Shown here in pieces: positions 8,721 through 17,945 of a DNA stretch of 64,000 bases. The notes under the pieces were generated by a model. It saw nothing but the letters and a program-made list of their open reading frames with translations. It ran no database searches and had not been told where the DNA came from. Source of the stretch: Ruania alba (GTDB lineage Bacteria > Actinomycetota > Actinomycetes > Actinomycetales > Beutenbergiaceae); contig NZ_FNTX01000001.1 in NCBI RefSeq assembly GCF_900105765.1, positions 1,770,387 through 1,834,386 on the forward strand, read 5' to 3'. The translations under genes and the position numbers were made by a program. Each line of letters starts with the position of its first letter. The stretch's first letter is position 1.

Positions 8721-10214
8721 TCAGTTGCCGGTGAGCTTCTCGCGAAGCGCGGCGAGCGCCTCGTCCGAGGCGAGCGTGCCGCCACCCTCGACCGGGGCCG
8801 AGGTGTAGGAGGACTCGGCCGCGGGCTCGGAGGAGCTGCTGCCGCTGCTGGCCGGGGCGGGTGCCGCGGCAGACTCGGCGTCGGCCTCGATGGCGCGCTG
8901 GACCTGAGCCTTGTGGGCCTCCCAGCGAGCGTGCGCCTTCGCGTACTGCTCTTCCCAGGCCTCGCGCTGGGTCTCGTACCCCTCGAGCCACTCGTTGGTC
9001 TCCGGGTCGAAGCCCTCCGGGTACTTGTAGTTGCCCTGCTCGTCGTACTCCGCGGCCATGCCGTACAGCGACGGGTCGAAGTCGTCCCCGGCGAGGTCGA
9101 CTCCATCGTTGGCCTGCTTCAGCGAGAGCGAGATCCGGCGACGCTCCAGGTCGATGTCGATCACCTTGACGAAGACCTCGTCGTCGACCTTCGCGACCTG
9201 CTCGGGCACCTCGACGTGGCGCTGGGCCAGCTCGGAGATGTGCACCAGGCCCTCGATGCCGTCCTCGACGCGCACGAACGCACCGAACGGCACCAGCTTG
9301 GTGACCTTACCCGGCACGACCTGGCCGATGGCGTGGGTCCGGGCGAAGGCCTGCCACGGGTCCTCCTGCGTGGCCTTCAGCGAGAGTGAGACCCGTTCAC
9401 GGTCGAAGTCCACGTCGAGCACCTCGACGGTGACCTCCTGGCCGACCTCCACGATCTCGTTCGGGTGGTCGATGTGCTTCCAGGACAGTTCGGAGACGTG
9501 CACCAATCCGTCCACGCCGCCGAGGTCCACGAACGCACCGAAGTTGACGATCGAGGAGACCACACCGGGGCGCACCTGACCCTTCTGCAGGGTCTGCAGG
9601 AAGGTGGAGCGCACCTCGGACTGGGTCTGCTCCAACCAGGCGCGGCGAGAGAGGACCACGTTGTTGCGGTTCTTGTCGAGCTCGATGATCTTGGCCTCGA
9701 TCTCCTGGCCGATGTACGGCTGGAGGTCGCGGACACGGCGCATCTCCACCAGCGAGGCGGGCAGGAAGCCACGCAGGCCGATGTCGAGGATCAGGCCGCC
9801 CTTGACGACCTCGATGACGGTGCCGGTGACGACGCCGTCCTCTTCCTTGATCTTCTCGATGGTGCCCCAGGCACGCTCGTACTGTGCGCGCTTCTTGGAC
9901 AGGAGTAGACGGCCCTCCTTGTCCTCCTTCTGGAGAACGAGAGCTTCGACCGCGTCTCCGACAGCCACGACCTCGTCGGGGTCGACGTCGTGCTTGATGG
10001 AGAGCTCGCGCGAAAGGATGACGCCTTCGGTCTTGTAACCGATGTCGAGGAGAACCTCGTCGCGGTCGACCTTGACGACCGTGCCCTCGACGATGTCACC
10101 GTCATTGAAGTACTTGATGGTCGCGTCGACGGCTGCGAGGAAATCTTCTTCCGAGCCGATGTCGTTGACCGCGACCTGCGGTGCGTTCGTCGTGGCCGGG
10201 CTGGTGATAGTCAT
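8721..10214 (-). CDS. rpsA: 30S ribosomal protein S1
   Basis: S1 unfolds mRNA on the 30S subunit. The 497-residue product has four S1/OB repeats (roughly 36-105, 123-190, 208-276, 293-362), each ending in the usual VHVSELS or VHISELA pattern, then an acidic and Ala/Ser-rich tail. Four repeats are the actinobacterial form, against six in E. coli. The start is ATG 10214 (MTITSPATTNAP), not the longer frame to 10382, which covers leader sequence with a GCGAG/CTCGC hairpin (10265-10279) that might serve autoregulation. A strong hairpin terminator follows. Confidence 0.96.
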   Translation of the reverse strand: MTITSPATTNAPQVAVNDIGSEEDFLAAVDATIKYFNDGDIVEGTVVKVDRDEVLLDIGYKTEGVILSRELSIKHDVDPDEVVAVGDAVEALVLQKEDKEGRLLLSKKRAQYERAWGTIEKIKEEDGVVTGTVIEVVKGGLILDIGLRGFLPASLVEMRRVRDLQPYIGQEIEAKIIELDKNRNNVVLSRRAWLEQTQSEVRSTFLQTLQKGQVRPGVVSSIVNFGAFVDLGGVDGLVHVSELSWKHIDHPNEIVEVGQEVTVEVLDVDFDRERVSLSLKATQEDPWQAFARTHAIGQVVPGKVTKLVPFGAFVRVEDGIEGLVHISELAQRHVEVPEQVAKVDDEVFVKVIDIDLERRRISLSLKQANDGVDLAGDDFDPSLYGMAAEYDEQGNYKYPEGFDPETNEWLEGYETQREAWEEQYAKAHARWEAHKAQVQRAIEADAESAAAPAPASSGSSSSEPAAESSYTSAPVEGGGTLASDEALAALREKLTGN

Positions 10215-10486
10215 TGAGTGTTGGACTCCGTTGCGGACAGGGATAGTGGGGTACAGGGACGTGCGCGAGGATCGCTCGCAAGGCACACGTGAGAACCCAC
10301 GATCTCCGGTGGGCGGGTGATCCGACGATCTGAATCTCGCCAGTTTCTTCACCCCGCACCCGGTGTGGGCGCAGGAACGCACGAATGACCTCGGTAATCC
10401 TACCCCGCCCGTGGAACTGCTGGCAAAGTGCCTCGTCAGTGCTGCTGGCGGCGGTCACGGGGCCTCGCACGGCGGCGCGCAACAGG

Positions 10487-10492
10487 CATGAT
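10487..10492 (+). promoter_or_regulatory. Leaderless promoter -10 of the methyltransferase gene
   Basis: CATGAT is followed by 6 nt and the ATG at 10499, which fixes the start over the longer frame from 10385. Confidence 0.45.
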
Positions 10493-10498
10493 GGCCGG

Positions 10499-11350
10499 AT
10501 GCAGACAGCGGGCGACGAGCACGGCGACGAGCGCCTCGCCAGTGCCGGATTCCACCAGGTCGATGCCGCAACGAGCCAAGACGCCGCCGCCGCCAACGCG
10601 CGGTGGTGGAGCGAGACCGCCGAGGAGTACCTGGACGAGCACGGCGCCTTCCTGGGGCCGGCCGACTTCTGCTGGTGTCCGGAAGGGGTGCGGGAGTCCG
10701 AAGCGGGGCTGCTGGGACCACTCAGCTCGCTGCGTGGACAGCGCGTGCTGGAGATCGGCGCCGGTGCCGCCCAGTGCTCACGGTGGCTCCGCCGTCACGG
10801 GGTGGATGCCCTGGCCACCGACGTGGCGCCGGGAATGGCCGAAGCGGCCGCCCGGCTGGACGCAGAGACGGGCATCGACGTGCCCTTCCTGACTGCGGAC
10901 GCCCGGGAGCTTCCGCTGGCCGACGCGGCGTTCGACGTGGTCTTCACGGCCTTCGGCGCGATCCCGTTCGTGCCGGACTCCGGTCGTGTGCATGCGGAGG
11001 CCGCTCGGGTGCTGCGTCCGGGCGGACGCTGGGTCTGCTCCGTGACCCACCCGGTCCGTTGGGCCTTCCCGGACGATCCGACCAGTGCGGGCCTGACGGC
11101 GGTGCGTTCCTACTTCGACCGCACTCCGTACAGCGAGGTGGACGCCACCGGTCGGCACGTCTACGCCGAGTTCCACCGGACCGTCGGCGATCACGTCCGC
11201 GAGCTGGTCGCCGCCGGATTCGACGTGCTGGACCTGGTGGAACCGGAGTGGCCGGCGCAGAACACCAACGTGTGGGGCGGATGGGGACCCGAGCGCGGCG
11301 AGTTCCTGCCCGGCACGTTGATCCTGGTGGCTCGACGGCGCACCAGGTGA
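10499..11350 (+). CDS. Class I SAM-dependent methyltransferase
   Basis: A 283-residue Rossmann methyltransferase. Motif I VLEIGAGAAQCSRWL lies near residues 83-97, an acidic post-I loop ATDVAPGMAEAA follows, and LPLADAAFDVVFTAFGAIPFV corresponds to motif IV. The N-terminal part (SQDAAAANARWWSETAEEYLDEHG) resembles the Methyltransf_11/25 proteins found beside rpsA and polA in many actinobacteria. The substrate is not evident. It is divergent from rpsA and convergent with polA, whose stop is 10 bp away. Confidence 0.85.
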   Translation: MQTAGDEHGDERLASAGFHQVDAATSQDAAAANARWWSETAEEYLDEHGAFLGPADFCWCPEGVRESEAGLLGPLSSLRGQRVLEIGAGAAQCSRWLRRHGVDALATDVAPGMAEAAARLDAETGIDVPFLTADARELPLADAAFDVVFTAFGAIPFVPDSGRVHAEAARVLRPGGRWVCSVTHPVRWAFPDDPTSAGLTAVRSYFDRTPYSEVDATGRHVYAEFHRTVGDHVRELVAAGFDVLDLVEPEWPAQNTNVWGGWGPERGEFLPGTLILVARRRTR

Positions 11351-11360
11351 CGGTGCCCGG

Positions 11361-14036
11361 TCAGTGCCCGGCGTCGCGCCAGTTCGACCCGGTTCCCACG
11401 CTCACCTCGAGCGGCACGGCCAGGTCAGCCGCCGCGCCCATCTGCTCCCGTAGCACGGCCTCAGCCACCTCAGCCTCGCCGGGCGCGACCTCCACGACGA
11501 GCTCGTCGTGCACCTGAAGCAACAGACGTGAGCGGAGATTCTGCTCGGTGAACGCGGCCTGCACCCCGATCATCGCCACCTTGATCAGGTCCGCGGCGCT
11601 GCCCTGGATCGGGGCGTTGAGTGCCATCCGCTCGGCCATCTCACGCCGCTGCCGGTTGTCGCTGGTCAGGTCGGGCAGGTACCGACGGCGGCCGAGGATC
11701 GTCTCTGTGTAGCCGTTCACCCGGGCACCGTCCACCACGGAGGCGAGGTAGTCGCGAACACCGCCGAACCGTTCGAAGTACTCCTCCATCAGCCCGCGTG
11801 CCTCACCGGTATCGATCTTGAGCTGGCGGGACAGGCCGAAGGCGCTGAGTCCATACGCCAGTCCGTAGGACATCGCCTTGATCTTGGACCTCATCGAGGC
11901 GGTCACGGCCTCGGGGGCGACGTCGAACACGCGCGAACCGACGAACGAGTGCAGGTCCTCTCCGGACCGGAACGCCTCGATGAGGCCGTCGTCCCCGGAG
12001 AGGTGGGCCATGATCCGCATCTCGATCTGGGAGTAGTCCGCGGTGAGCAGCGACTCGTACCCCGCGCCCACCACGAAGGCCGCGCGGATCCGGTGCCCTT
12101 CCTCGGTACGGATCGGGATGTTCTGCAGGTTGGGGTCCGCGGAGGAGAGCCGCCCCGTGGCCGCGATCGTCTGCGAGTAGGTGGTGTGGATGCGTCCGTC
12201 CGGGGCGACCGTACGCAGCAGGCCCTCCACGGTCTGCCGGAGCCGGATCTGGTCCCGATGGGTGAGCAAGTGCTCCAGGAACGGGTGTTCGGTCTTGGTG
12301 TACAGGTCGGCGAGCGCGTCGGCGTCGGTGGTGTATCCGGTCTTCGTCTTGCGCGTCTTCGGCATCTCGAGATCGCCGAAGAGCACCTCCTGGAGCTGTT
12401 TCGGGGAGCTGAGGTTCACCTCGCGTCCGATGACCTCATACGCCTGCGACGCGGCGTCACGCACGCGCTGGTCGAACTCACGCTCCAGCCCACGCAGATA
12501 CTCGGAGTCTGCGCCGATACCGGCCTTCTCCATCTGAGCCAGCACATCGGCCACCGGCAGCTCGAGATCGGTGAGCAATGCCCCCGAGGCACGGTCGTTC
12601 AACTGATCAGTGAGCACCACAGCGAGCTCGACCACCGCGGCAGCACGCACCGCACTGAGCTCGGCCTCGTCCGGACCGTCGAGCACCAGCATCTGCTGGG
12701 CGCCGTCGGAGCCTTCGGTACGCAACTCGCGACCGAGGAACCGGACGGTGAGGTCGGCCAGCGCATAGGAACGCTGATCCGGGTGGCACAGATAGGCGGC
12801 GGTGGCGGTGTCGAAGCTCACGCCGGCGAGGACCAGCCCACGCCCGTCCAAGCAGTGCCAGCCCGCTTTGGCGTCGTGCAGGACCTTCTCCCGGCCCGGA
12901 TCGGCGAGCCAGGTCGCCAGGGCGGACTCGTCGTCGGGGGTGATCTCGGTCAGGTCCACGGTCAGGACCGCGCCGCCCTCGGCTGCTACGGCCATCCCCC
13001 ACGCATCACCGGCGCCGGAGGCGACGGTGCCACGAACATCCACACCGACCCGGCCGGTGGCATGGGTATCCAGCCACTCCTGCAACCCTCCGGGCGTCAG
13101 CGCCGTGACGTCGAGGTCGAACGACTCGGCCGTCGCGGACTCCGCGTCGCCGGCATCCATCTCGAAGAGTCGGTCGCGCAGCACCCGGAACTCGAGCGCA
13201 TCGAACACCTGGTGCACCTTCTCGCGCTCAAAGGCCCGCCGGGGCAGATCATCCAGCCCGACCGGGAGCTCCATGTCCCGCAGCAACTGGTTCAGCTGTC
13301 GGTTCAGCAGCACCTGGTCCAGGTGGTCCCGGAGTGACTGGCCGGCCTTGCCGGTGATCGACGGCGCATCAGTGACAATGCCCTCGAGTCCCTCATGGGC
13401 GAGGATCCACTTGGCCGCGGTCTTCGGTCCCACACCCGGGACGCCGGGCAGGTTGTCGCTGGTCTCCCCCACCAGAGCCGCGAGGTCGCTGTACTGCGCC
13501 GGGGACACCCCGTACTTCTCCTGCACCGCGGCCGGTGTCATCCGGACCAGGTCGGAGACACCCTTGCGCGGATACAGCACCGTGACCGACTCGTTGACGA
13601 GTTGATACGTGTCCCGATCGCCGGAACAGATGAGCACGTCATACCCAGCTGCCTCCGCCTGCGTGGCCAGCGTGGCCAGGATGTCGTCGGCTTCGAAGCC
13701 CTCCCGGCCCAGCGTGGTGATCCCGAGTGCCGCGAGCACCTCCTCGATCAGCGGGATCTGTCCCCGGAACTCCTGGGGCGTCTCGTCCCTGGTGCCCTTG
13801 TAGTCCGCGTAGGTCTCCTTCCGGAACGTCTGGCTGGAGACGTCGAAGGCCACCGCTACGTGCGTGGGATCCTCATCCCGGAGCAGGTTGATGAGCATCG
13901 AGGTGAAGCCGTAGACGGCGTTCGTCGTCTGCCCGGTGGTCGTGGAGAAGTTCTCAGCAGGGAGGGCGAAGAAGGCACGGTAGGCCATCGAGTGCCCGTC
14001 GATGAGCAGGAGCCGGGGTCGCGCAGTGTCACTCAC
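11361..14036 (-). CDS. polA: DNA polymerase I
   Basis: An 891-residue Pol I acting in Okazaki fragment processing and repair synthesis. Domains: 5'-3' exonuclease (about 10-300; LLIDGHSMAYRAFF, GFEADDILATLA), a degenerate 3'-5' exonuclease domain (320-500) where DxE has become DVR, so no proofreading is expected, and the polymerase domain with TADYSQIEMR, the O-helix region and VHDELVVEV (motif C). GTG 14036 is preferred: TAGGCT lies exactly 7 nt upstream and the family starts at SDTARPRLLLIDG. Confidence 0.97.
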   Translation of the reverse strand: MSDTARPRLLLIDGHSMAYRAFFALPAENFSTTTGQTTNAVYGFTSMLINLLRDEDPTHVAVAFDVSSQTFRKETYADYKGTRDETPQEFRGQIPLIEEVLAALGITTLGREGFEADDILATLATQAEAAGYDVLICSGDRDTYQLVNESVTVLYPRKGVSDLVRMTPAAVQEKYGVSPAQYSDLAALVGETSDNLPGVPGVGPKTAAKWILAHEGLEGIVTDAPSITGKAGQSLRDHLDQVLLNRQLNQLLRDMELPVGLDDLPRRAFEREKVHQVFDALEFRVLRDRLFEMDAGDAESATAESFDLDVTALTPGGLQEWLDTHATGRVGVDVRGTVASGAGDAWGMAVAAEGGAVLTVDLTEITPDDESALATWLADPGREKVLHDAKAGWHCLDGRGLVLAGVSFDTATAAYLCHPDQRSYALADLTVRFLGRELRTEGSDGAQQMLVLDGPDEAELSAVRAAAVVELAVVLTDQLNDRASGALLTDLELPVADVLAQMEKAGIGADSEYLRGLEREFDQRVRDAASQAYEVIGREVNLSSPKQLQEVLFGDLEMPKTRKTKTGYTTDADALADLYTKTEHPFLEHLLTHRDQIRLRQTVEGLLRTVAPDGRIHTTYSQTIAATGRLSSADPNLQNIPIRTEEGHRIRAAFVVGAGYESLLTADYSQIEMRIMAHLSGDDGLIEAFRSGEDLHSFVGSRVFDVAPEAVTASMRSKIKAMSYGLAYGLSAFGLSRQLKIDTGEARGLMEEYFERFGGVRDYLASVVDGARVNGYTETILGRRRYLPDLTSDNRQRREMAERMALNAPIQGSAADLIKVAMIGVQAAFTEQNLRSRLLLQVHDELVVEVAPGEAEVAEAVLREQMGAAADLAVPLEVSVGTGSNWRDAGH

Positions 14037-14042
14037 ACCTGA

Positions 14043-14053
14043 CAGCCTAGGCT
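14043..14053. promoter_or_regulatory. Bidirectional promoter between polA and the thioesterase gene
   Basis: The palindrome AGCCTAGGCT (14044-14053) gives TAGGCT on the reverse strand, 7 nt before the polA GTG at 14036, and CAGCCT (14043-14048) on the forward strand, 7 nt before the ATG at 14056. The two -10 elements overlap almost completely, so both genes seem to be read as leaderless messages from one site. Confidence 0.55.
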
Positions 14054-14055
14054 GC

Positions 14056-14487
14056 ATGACCGACACTTCCGATTCAGCGCTGACCGAGCCGACCGATCTC
14101 ACCGCGTGGGACCTCCGCGGCACACTCGTGGAGAAGCTCGGGATCGAGCTGCTGGAGACACGTCCGGAACGAGCCGTCGGGCGGATGCCTGTCGACGGGA
14201 ACACCCAACCGGCAGGCCTGCTGCACGGGGGCGCCTCGGCTGCGCTCGCGGAGACCCTCGCCTCGATCGCGGCGACGTTGCATGCCGGGCGCGGACGGGC
14301 CGCCGTCGGGCTGGACCTGAACGCCACCCATCACCGGGCGGTACGCACCGGGTGGGTGCGCGGTACGGCGCAGGCGCTGCACCTGGGCCGGACGACAGCC
14401 GCCTATGAGATCGCAGTGCTCGAAGAAGGGTCTGACCGGCGCGTCTGTACCGCACGGTTGACGTGCATGCTCCTCGACTCGGCCTGA
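14056..14487 (+). CDS. PaaI-family hotdog thioesterase
   Basis: A 143-residue single hotdog-fold protein. The substrate-binding helix signature GLLHGGASAALAETLAS (54-70) carries the HGG turn and Glu66 as the likely catalytic acid, as in PaaI/4-hydroxybenzoyl-CoA thioesterases. The acyl-CoA substrate is unknown; an orthologue beside polA is common in actinobacteria. The last 85 bp overlap the convergent GNAT gene tail to tail. Confidence 0.88.
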   Translation: MTDTSDSALTEPTDLTAWDLRGTLVEKLGIELLETRPERAVGRMPVDGNTQPAGLLHGGASAALAETLASIAATLHAGRGRAAVGLDLNATHHRAVRTGWVRGTAQALHLGRTTAAYEIAVLEEGSDRRVCTARLTCMLLDSA

Positions 14488-15110
14488 GAACGCTCCACCA
14501 GCGCAGTGAGGTCCACGCCGCGCGCAGGAGTCTCCGGCAGTCCCCTGCTACGCCGTCGACGTGCAATGAGCTCATCCAACCCTCGGGTGCGCCGTTCCCT
14601 CGTGGCCGACGGCGCGAGTTCGAGACGCCGCAGCACCGAGGCCGTCTCGGCCACGCGGCGGGAACCGGCCGGGGAGAAGCCGAGGCCGGAGAAGAATCGC
14701 TGCTCGCTCCGGGCACCGGTGAGGGGCACGGTGACGATGCGCTCGGCACCGTGCCGGGCCGCCTCGATCGCGCCCTGCTGCATCAGCGCCCGGCCGGCAC
14801 CCTGGCGACGGTGGTCACCGTGCACGTAGAGCGCCTCCACCTGGAGGTAGGGCACGTCACACAGCAGTCCCGGTGAAACACACTGCAGTAAGGCAAGGCC
14901 GATCAGCTCGGAATCGACCTCGGCGATCACGAGCCTGCTCTCCGGCATCTCGAACCATGCGCGTAGGTGCGTCTCGAGGCCCGCCACCTCAGGCGCCACG
15001 AACTGAGGGCCGAGCGGGGAATCAGCCCGCGCGGACCGCACCAGCGGCAGGACCGCTGCCAGATCGGACGGTTCGGCGAGCCGGGCGCGCACGGCGGAGA
15101 GCTTCACCAC
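14403..15110 (-). CDS. GNAT-family N-acetyltransferase
   Basis: A 235-residue protein with an N-terminal GNAT domain: VIAEVDSELIGLALLQ strands at 61-76 and the acetyl-CoA pyrophosphate loop RRQGAGRA at 101-108. The C-terminal 70 residues are Arg/Ser-rich and run over the 3' end of the convergent thioesterase gene. GTG 15110 has GGGAGG 7 nt upstream. Substrate unknown. Confidence 0.85.
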   Translation of the reverse strand: MVKLSAVRARLAEPSDLAAVLPLVRSARADSPLGPQFVAPEVAGLETHLRAWFEMPESRLVIAEVDSELIGLALLQCVSPGLLCDVPYLQVEALYVHGDHRRQGAGRALMQQGAIEAARHGAERIVTVPLTGARSEQRFFSGLGFSPAGSRRVAETASVLRRLELAPSATRERRTRGLDELIARRRRSRGLPETPARGVDLTALVERSQAESRSMHVNRAVQTRRSDPSSSTAIS

Positions 15111-15201
15111 ACTCGCACCTCCCGCTCATGGACGGACGTCGTGGCACACACTACGCCCGAACACCGAAGGTCGGGAGTGCGGGGCACAGATGCGGCGGGT
15201 G

Positions 15202-15879
15202 TTACTTGGAGCCGACCTGGTCGATCACGGCGTCGGCGACCTCACGCATCGTGAGGCGGCGGTCCATCGACGTCTTCTGGATCCAGCGGAAGGCCTCGGG
15301 CTCGCTCAGGCCCATCTTGGTCATCAGCAGCCCCTTCGCCCGGTCCACCCGCTTGCGGGTCTCGAACCGGTCCGTCAGGTCCGCGACCTCGGACTCCAGC
15401 GCTGCGATCTCTTGGTGCCTGGAGAGGGCAATCTCCAAGGCAGGCAGCAGGTCACCCGGGGTGAACGGCTTCACCACGTAGGCCATCGCACCGGCGTCGC
15501 GTGCCCGCTCGACGAGCTCGGTCTGGGAGAACGCGGTGAGGAGCACGACCGGCGCGATCCGCGCCTTGGTGATCCGCTCAGCAGCCGAGATGCCATCAAG
15601 CACCGGCATCTTGACGTCCATCACGACGATGTCCGGCTTGAGCTCGGTCGCCAGAGCAACAGCGGTCTCACCGTCACCGGCCTCACCGACCACCTCGTAG
15701 CCGGCCTCGGCCAGCGTCTCGACGACGTCGAGCCGGATGAGCGCCTCGTCTTCAGCGACCACAGCCCGGCGGGCCGTTCGCGCCTTCGGGGCCTCCTCAG
15801 GCGCGCTCTCCGGCAGTTCAAGGTCGAGCAGGTCGGGGTTGTTCGTCTCCGGCGTCCCGCCGGTGGTCTCATCCGTCAC
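15202..15879 (-). CDS. pdtaR: Two-component response regulator with ANTAR RNA-binding domain (PdtaR-like)
   Basis: A 225-residue regulator: disordered acidic N-terminal extension (1-37), receiver domain with phospho-acceptor Asp88 in DIVVMDVKMP and Lys137 in VVKPFTPGD, then a helical ANTAR domain (about 163-217, ending LTMREVADAVID). ANTAR proteins bind nascent hairpins to stop termination. The M. tuberculosis homologue PdtaR (Rv1626) pairs with histidine kinase PdtaS; no kinase lies here, and its distance from polA is also similar. Start GTG 15879: TAGGAT 6 nt upstream suggests a leaderless mRNA. Confidence 0.94.
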   Translation of the reverse strand: MTDETTGGTPETNNPDLLDLELPESAPEEAPKARTARRAVVAEDEALIRLDVVETLAEAGYEVVGEAGDGETAVALATELKPDIVVMDVKMPVLDGISAAERITKARIAPVVLLTAFSQTELVERARDAGAMAYVVKPFTPGDLLPALEIALSRHQEIAALESEVADLTDRFETRKRVDRAKGLLMTKMGLSEPEAFRWIQKTSMDRRLTMREVADAVIDQVGSK

Positions 15880-15910
15880 AGAGTGATCCTAACGTGCGCA
15901 TACCGGACAG

Positions 15911-15994
15911 TGCCCCGTCCCGGACTCGAACCGGGACGCCCGTGAGGGCAGCCGGGTTTGAGCCGACCGCGTCTGCCTATTCCGCCAACGGGGC
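15911..15994 (-). tRNA. tRNA-Leu (anticodon CAA)
   Basis: The reverse strand folds as a class II tRNA of 84 nt: acceptor GCCCCGT with ACGGGGC, anticodon stem GTCGG/CCGGC around loop CTCAAAC (anticodon CAA, reading UUG), a long variable arm GCCC-TCAC-GGGC and T arm CCCGG-TTCGAGT-CCGGG. The discriminator is A and no CCA is encoded. The promoter is probably TAAGAT at 16026-16031. Confidence 0.97.
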
Positions 15995-15996
15995 GT

Positions 15997-16031
15997 CGCA
16001 GCCCGCCAACAGGCTGCGGTCGGCTATCTTA
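15997..16031 (-). promoter_or_regulatory. tRNA-Leu promoter and leader hairpin
   Basis: TAAGAT (16026-16031, reverse strand) is a good -10, placing the transcript start near 16019. The 5' leader contains CGCAGCC/GGCTGCG (15997-16003 with 16012-16018), which could be a processing hairpin or the arcA terminator. Confidence 0.4.
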
Positions 16032-16066
16032 GCGTGCCTGCGGGACGTGGCTGAACACGAGAGACA

Positions 16067-17305
16067 TCAACCCGGCAGGGGGTCGCGCGCGATCGGGCAG
16101 GTCATGCAGTGTCCGCCGCCACGTCCCCGGCCGAGTTCGGCGCCGCGAATCTCGATCACCTGGATTCCTGCGTCACGCAGCAGCGCATTCGTCACGGTGT
16201 TCCGATCGTAGGTGAACACCACTCCGGGTTCGACGGCCACCGCATTGTTGCCGCTGTCCCACTGCTGCCGCTCCGAGGCATAGGCGTCCCCACCCGTCTC
16301 GATCACCCGCAGCGCCGGCAGCCCCATGGCACGGGCGACCACGTCAACGAAACTGCCCACCCCCTCGTCCCGCACCTCCAGCCCCGGCGCGGTCTCACAG
16401 GGGTACAGGCTGAACGTGCGCACGCCGTCCATGATCGCCGGGTACACGGTCACCACGTCACGGTCGGCAAACGTGAACACGGTGTCCAGGTGCATCGCGG
16501 CCCGCAGCTTCGGCATCCCCGCCACCACCACCTGCCGCGCCGCTCCGGCGTCGAACAGCACCCGGGTGAGCTGGGTGATCGCTTGGCGCGACGTCCGCTC
16601 CCCCATCCCGAGGAGCACCACCCCGTCTCCCACTGGCATCACGTCACCACCCTCGAGGGTCGCCTGGCGCCAGTCCAGTTCGGGATCGCCCCACCAGATG
16701 CGGTCGGCGGAGAAGTCCGGGTGGAAGCTGTAGATCGCCTTCATCAGCAGTGTCTCGCCCCGTCGAGCGGGCCAGTACAGCGGGTTCAGCGTGAGGCCGC
16801 CGTACAGCCAGCTTGTCGTATCGCGGGTGTAGAGCATGTTCGGCAGCGGCGGGAGGAGATACTCCGCGCGAGGTCCGCCCACCTCGGCCAGGGCGAGATA
16901 GGCCGGCCGGAACTCGCCGGGCAGGTCAGAGGTAGCGAGCCCGCCGATGAGGTACTCGGCCACGTCTCGCGCCGGGAGCGTGTCCAGGAATGCCAACGTG
17001 TCCGCGACCAGGCCCAGACCCACCGTGTTCGCCTCGATGGTGCGCTCCAGCAACCACCGGCGCGCCTCCGGCTGCGCCATGGTCTCGGTGAGCAGGTCCA
17101 GCAGCTCCACCACTTCGACGCCGCGGTCGGTGAGCTGGGCCACGAAGTCGGCGTGGTCCTGCTGCGCGGCACGCACCCAGAGCACATCGTCGAACAGCAG
17201 CGCATCGGAGGTGGAGGGAGTCAGCCGCTCGTGCGCGAGCCCGGGTGCGCAGACCAGCACCTTGCGTAGCCGACCCACCTCGGAGTGCACCCCGTGAGTG
17301 ATCAT
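16067..17305 (-). CDS. arcA: Arginine deiminase
   Basis: ADI converts L-arginine to citrulline and ammonia. The 412-residue product has the family opening [16 protein letters not shown] (6-21), the [12 protein letters not shown] substrate loop, the [24 protein letters not shown] motif (split here by no gap), and the C-terminal GGGHCMTCP with nucleophile Cys400. No arcB, arcC or arcD neighbours are present; instead the start overlaps (ATGA) the stop of a nucleotidase-like gene, so it may supply citrulline/ammonia outside the classical ADI operon. Confidence 0.95.
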   Translation of the reverse strand: MITHGVHSEVGRLRKVLVCAPGLAHERLTPSTSDALLFDDVLWVRAAQQDHADFVAQLTDRGVEVVELLDLLTETMAQPEARRWLLERTIEANTVGLGLVADTLAFLDTLPARDVAEYLIGGLATSDLPGEFRPAYLALAEVGGPRAEYLLPPLPNMLYTRDTTSWLYGGLTLNPLYWPARRGETLLMKAIYSFHPDFSADRIWWGDPELDWRQATLEGGDVMPVGDGVVLLGMGERTSRQAITQLTRVLFDAGAARQVVVAGMPKLRAAMHLDTVFTFADRDVVTVYPAIMDGVRTFSLYPCETAPGLEVRDEGVGSFVDVVARAMGLPALRVIETGGDAYASERQQWDSGNNAVAVEPGVVFTYDRNTVTNALLRDAGIQVIEIRGAELGRGRGGGHCMTCPIARDPLPG

Positions 17306-17889
17306 CCCAGGCCTCGGTCAGCCAGCACGGCGCGTACGAACTCATCGATGTGGCGCACCCGGTCGACGTGTGTCACGTGCGCGTTCCACGGCCGGTCCAT
17401 CAGGTAACCACGGGTCCCGGCCGCGCACAGGCGCGCCACGTTGTCGGCGTTGTCGTCGACGAACACGTCGGTACGGACCACGGTCTTGTCCGCGGAGAAC
17501 GTCAGACCGTGGTGGGCGAGGGCGTGCCGGTCCACCCAGGCGCGGGTCTGCTGGCGAACGAGCTCCGAAGTGAGACCGGCGAAGTCGCCACAGCCCCGGG
17601 CGGTGATCAGCTGCACCTGGTGCCCCGCGTCCACGAGGGCCTGCAGCGCCGCACCGGCGCCGGGGAGCGGGTCCGCCGAGTAGAGGGTGCCGTCCTGCAC
17701 CCCACGATGGATGACGGCGTGCCAGGAGTCCGCCGAGCAGCCGTACTCCACGTAGGGGGTCCAGCTGGTGATCTGTGCAGGCGGGCGATCACCGGCGATC
17801 CCGGCCGCCAGGCTGAGCTCGTGGGCACGGCCGGACCAGTCGTAGAGCACGTCGTCGATGTCGACGCCGACAACCAATGGCGATCTCAC
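17302..17889 (-). CDS. HAD-superfamily 5'-nucleotidase-like protein (NT5C type)
   Basis: A 195-residue HAD protein with motif [12 protein letters not shown] (nucleophile Asp10, acid Asp12), motif II in [10 protein letters not shown], and motif IV in [11 protein letters not shown], then the PWNAH pattern met in pyrimidine 5'(3')-deoxyribonucleotidases. The start is GTG 17889, because AAGGAGG lies 8 nt upstream; the frame remains open further but has no support. ATGA overlap couples it to arcA. Substrate is inferred only. Confidence 0.8.
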   Translation of the reverse strand: MRSPLVVGVDIDDVLYDWSGRAHELSLAAGIAGDRPPAQITSWTPYVEYGCSADSWHAVIHRGVQDGTLYSADPLPGAGAALQALVDAGHQVQLITARGCGDFAGLTSELVRQQTRAWVDRHALAHHGLTFSADKTVVRTDVFVDDNADNVARLCAAGTRGYLMDRPWNAHVTHVDRVRHIDEFVRAVLADRGLG

Positions 17890-17907
17890 CGTGACACCCT
17901 CCTTGCG

Positions 17908-17933
17908 CTCCGTGCTCCTACTGTGCCACGGAG
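17908..17933 (-). terminator. Small hairpin after the lipoprotein array
   Basis: CTCCGTG (17908-17914) and CACGGAG (17927-17933) form a 7-bp stem between the last lipoprotein stop and the nucleotidase RBS. No U-run follows; it could be a weak terminator or attenuator. Confidence 0.35.
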
Positions 17934-17945
17934 GATCGGCCATTC

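Noticed and set aside
11949-13337. Long open frame (462 codons) antisense to polA
   Set aside because: High GC opens the opposite strand; polA is clearly coding over the same bases and the antisense product is His/Arg/Gly-rich with no domain.
11361-14036. polA 3'-5' exonuclease decay as evidence of a novel polymerase
   Set aside because: Loss of proofreading residues is common in actinobacterial Pol I, so it is ordinary.
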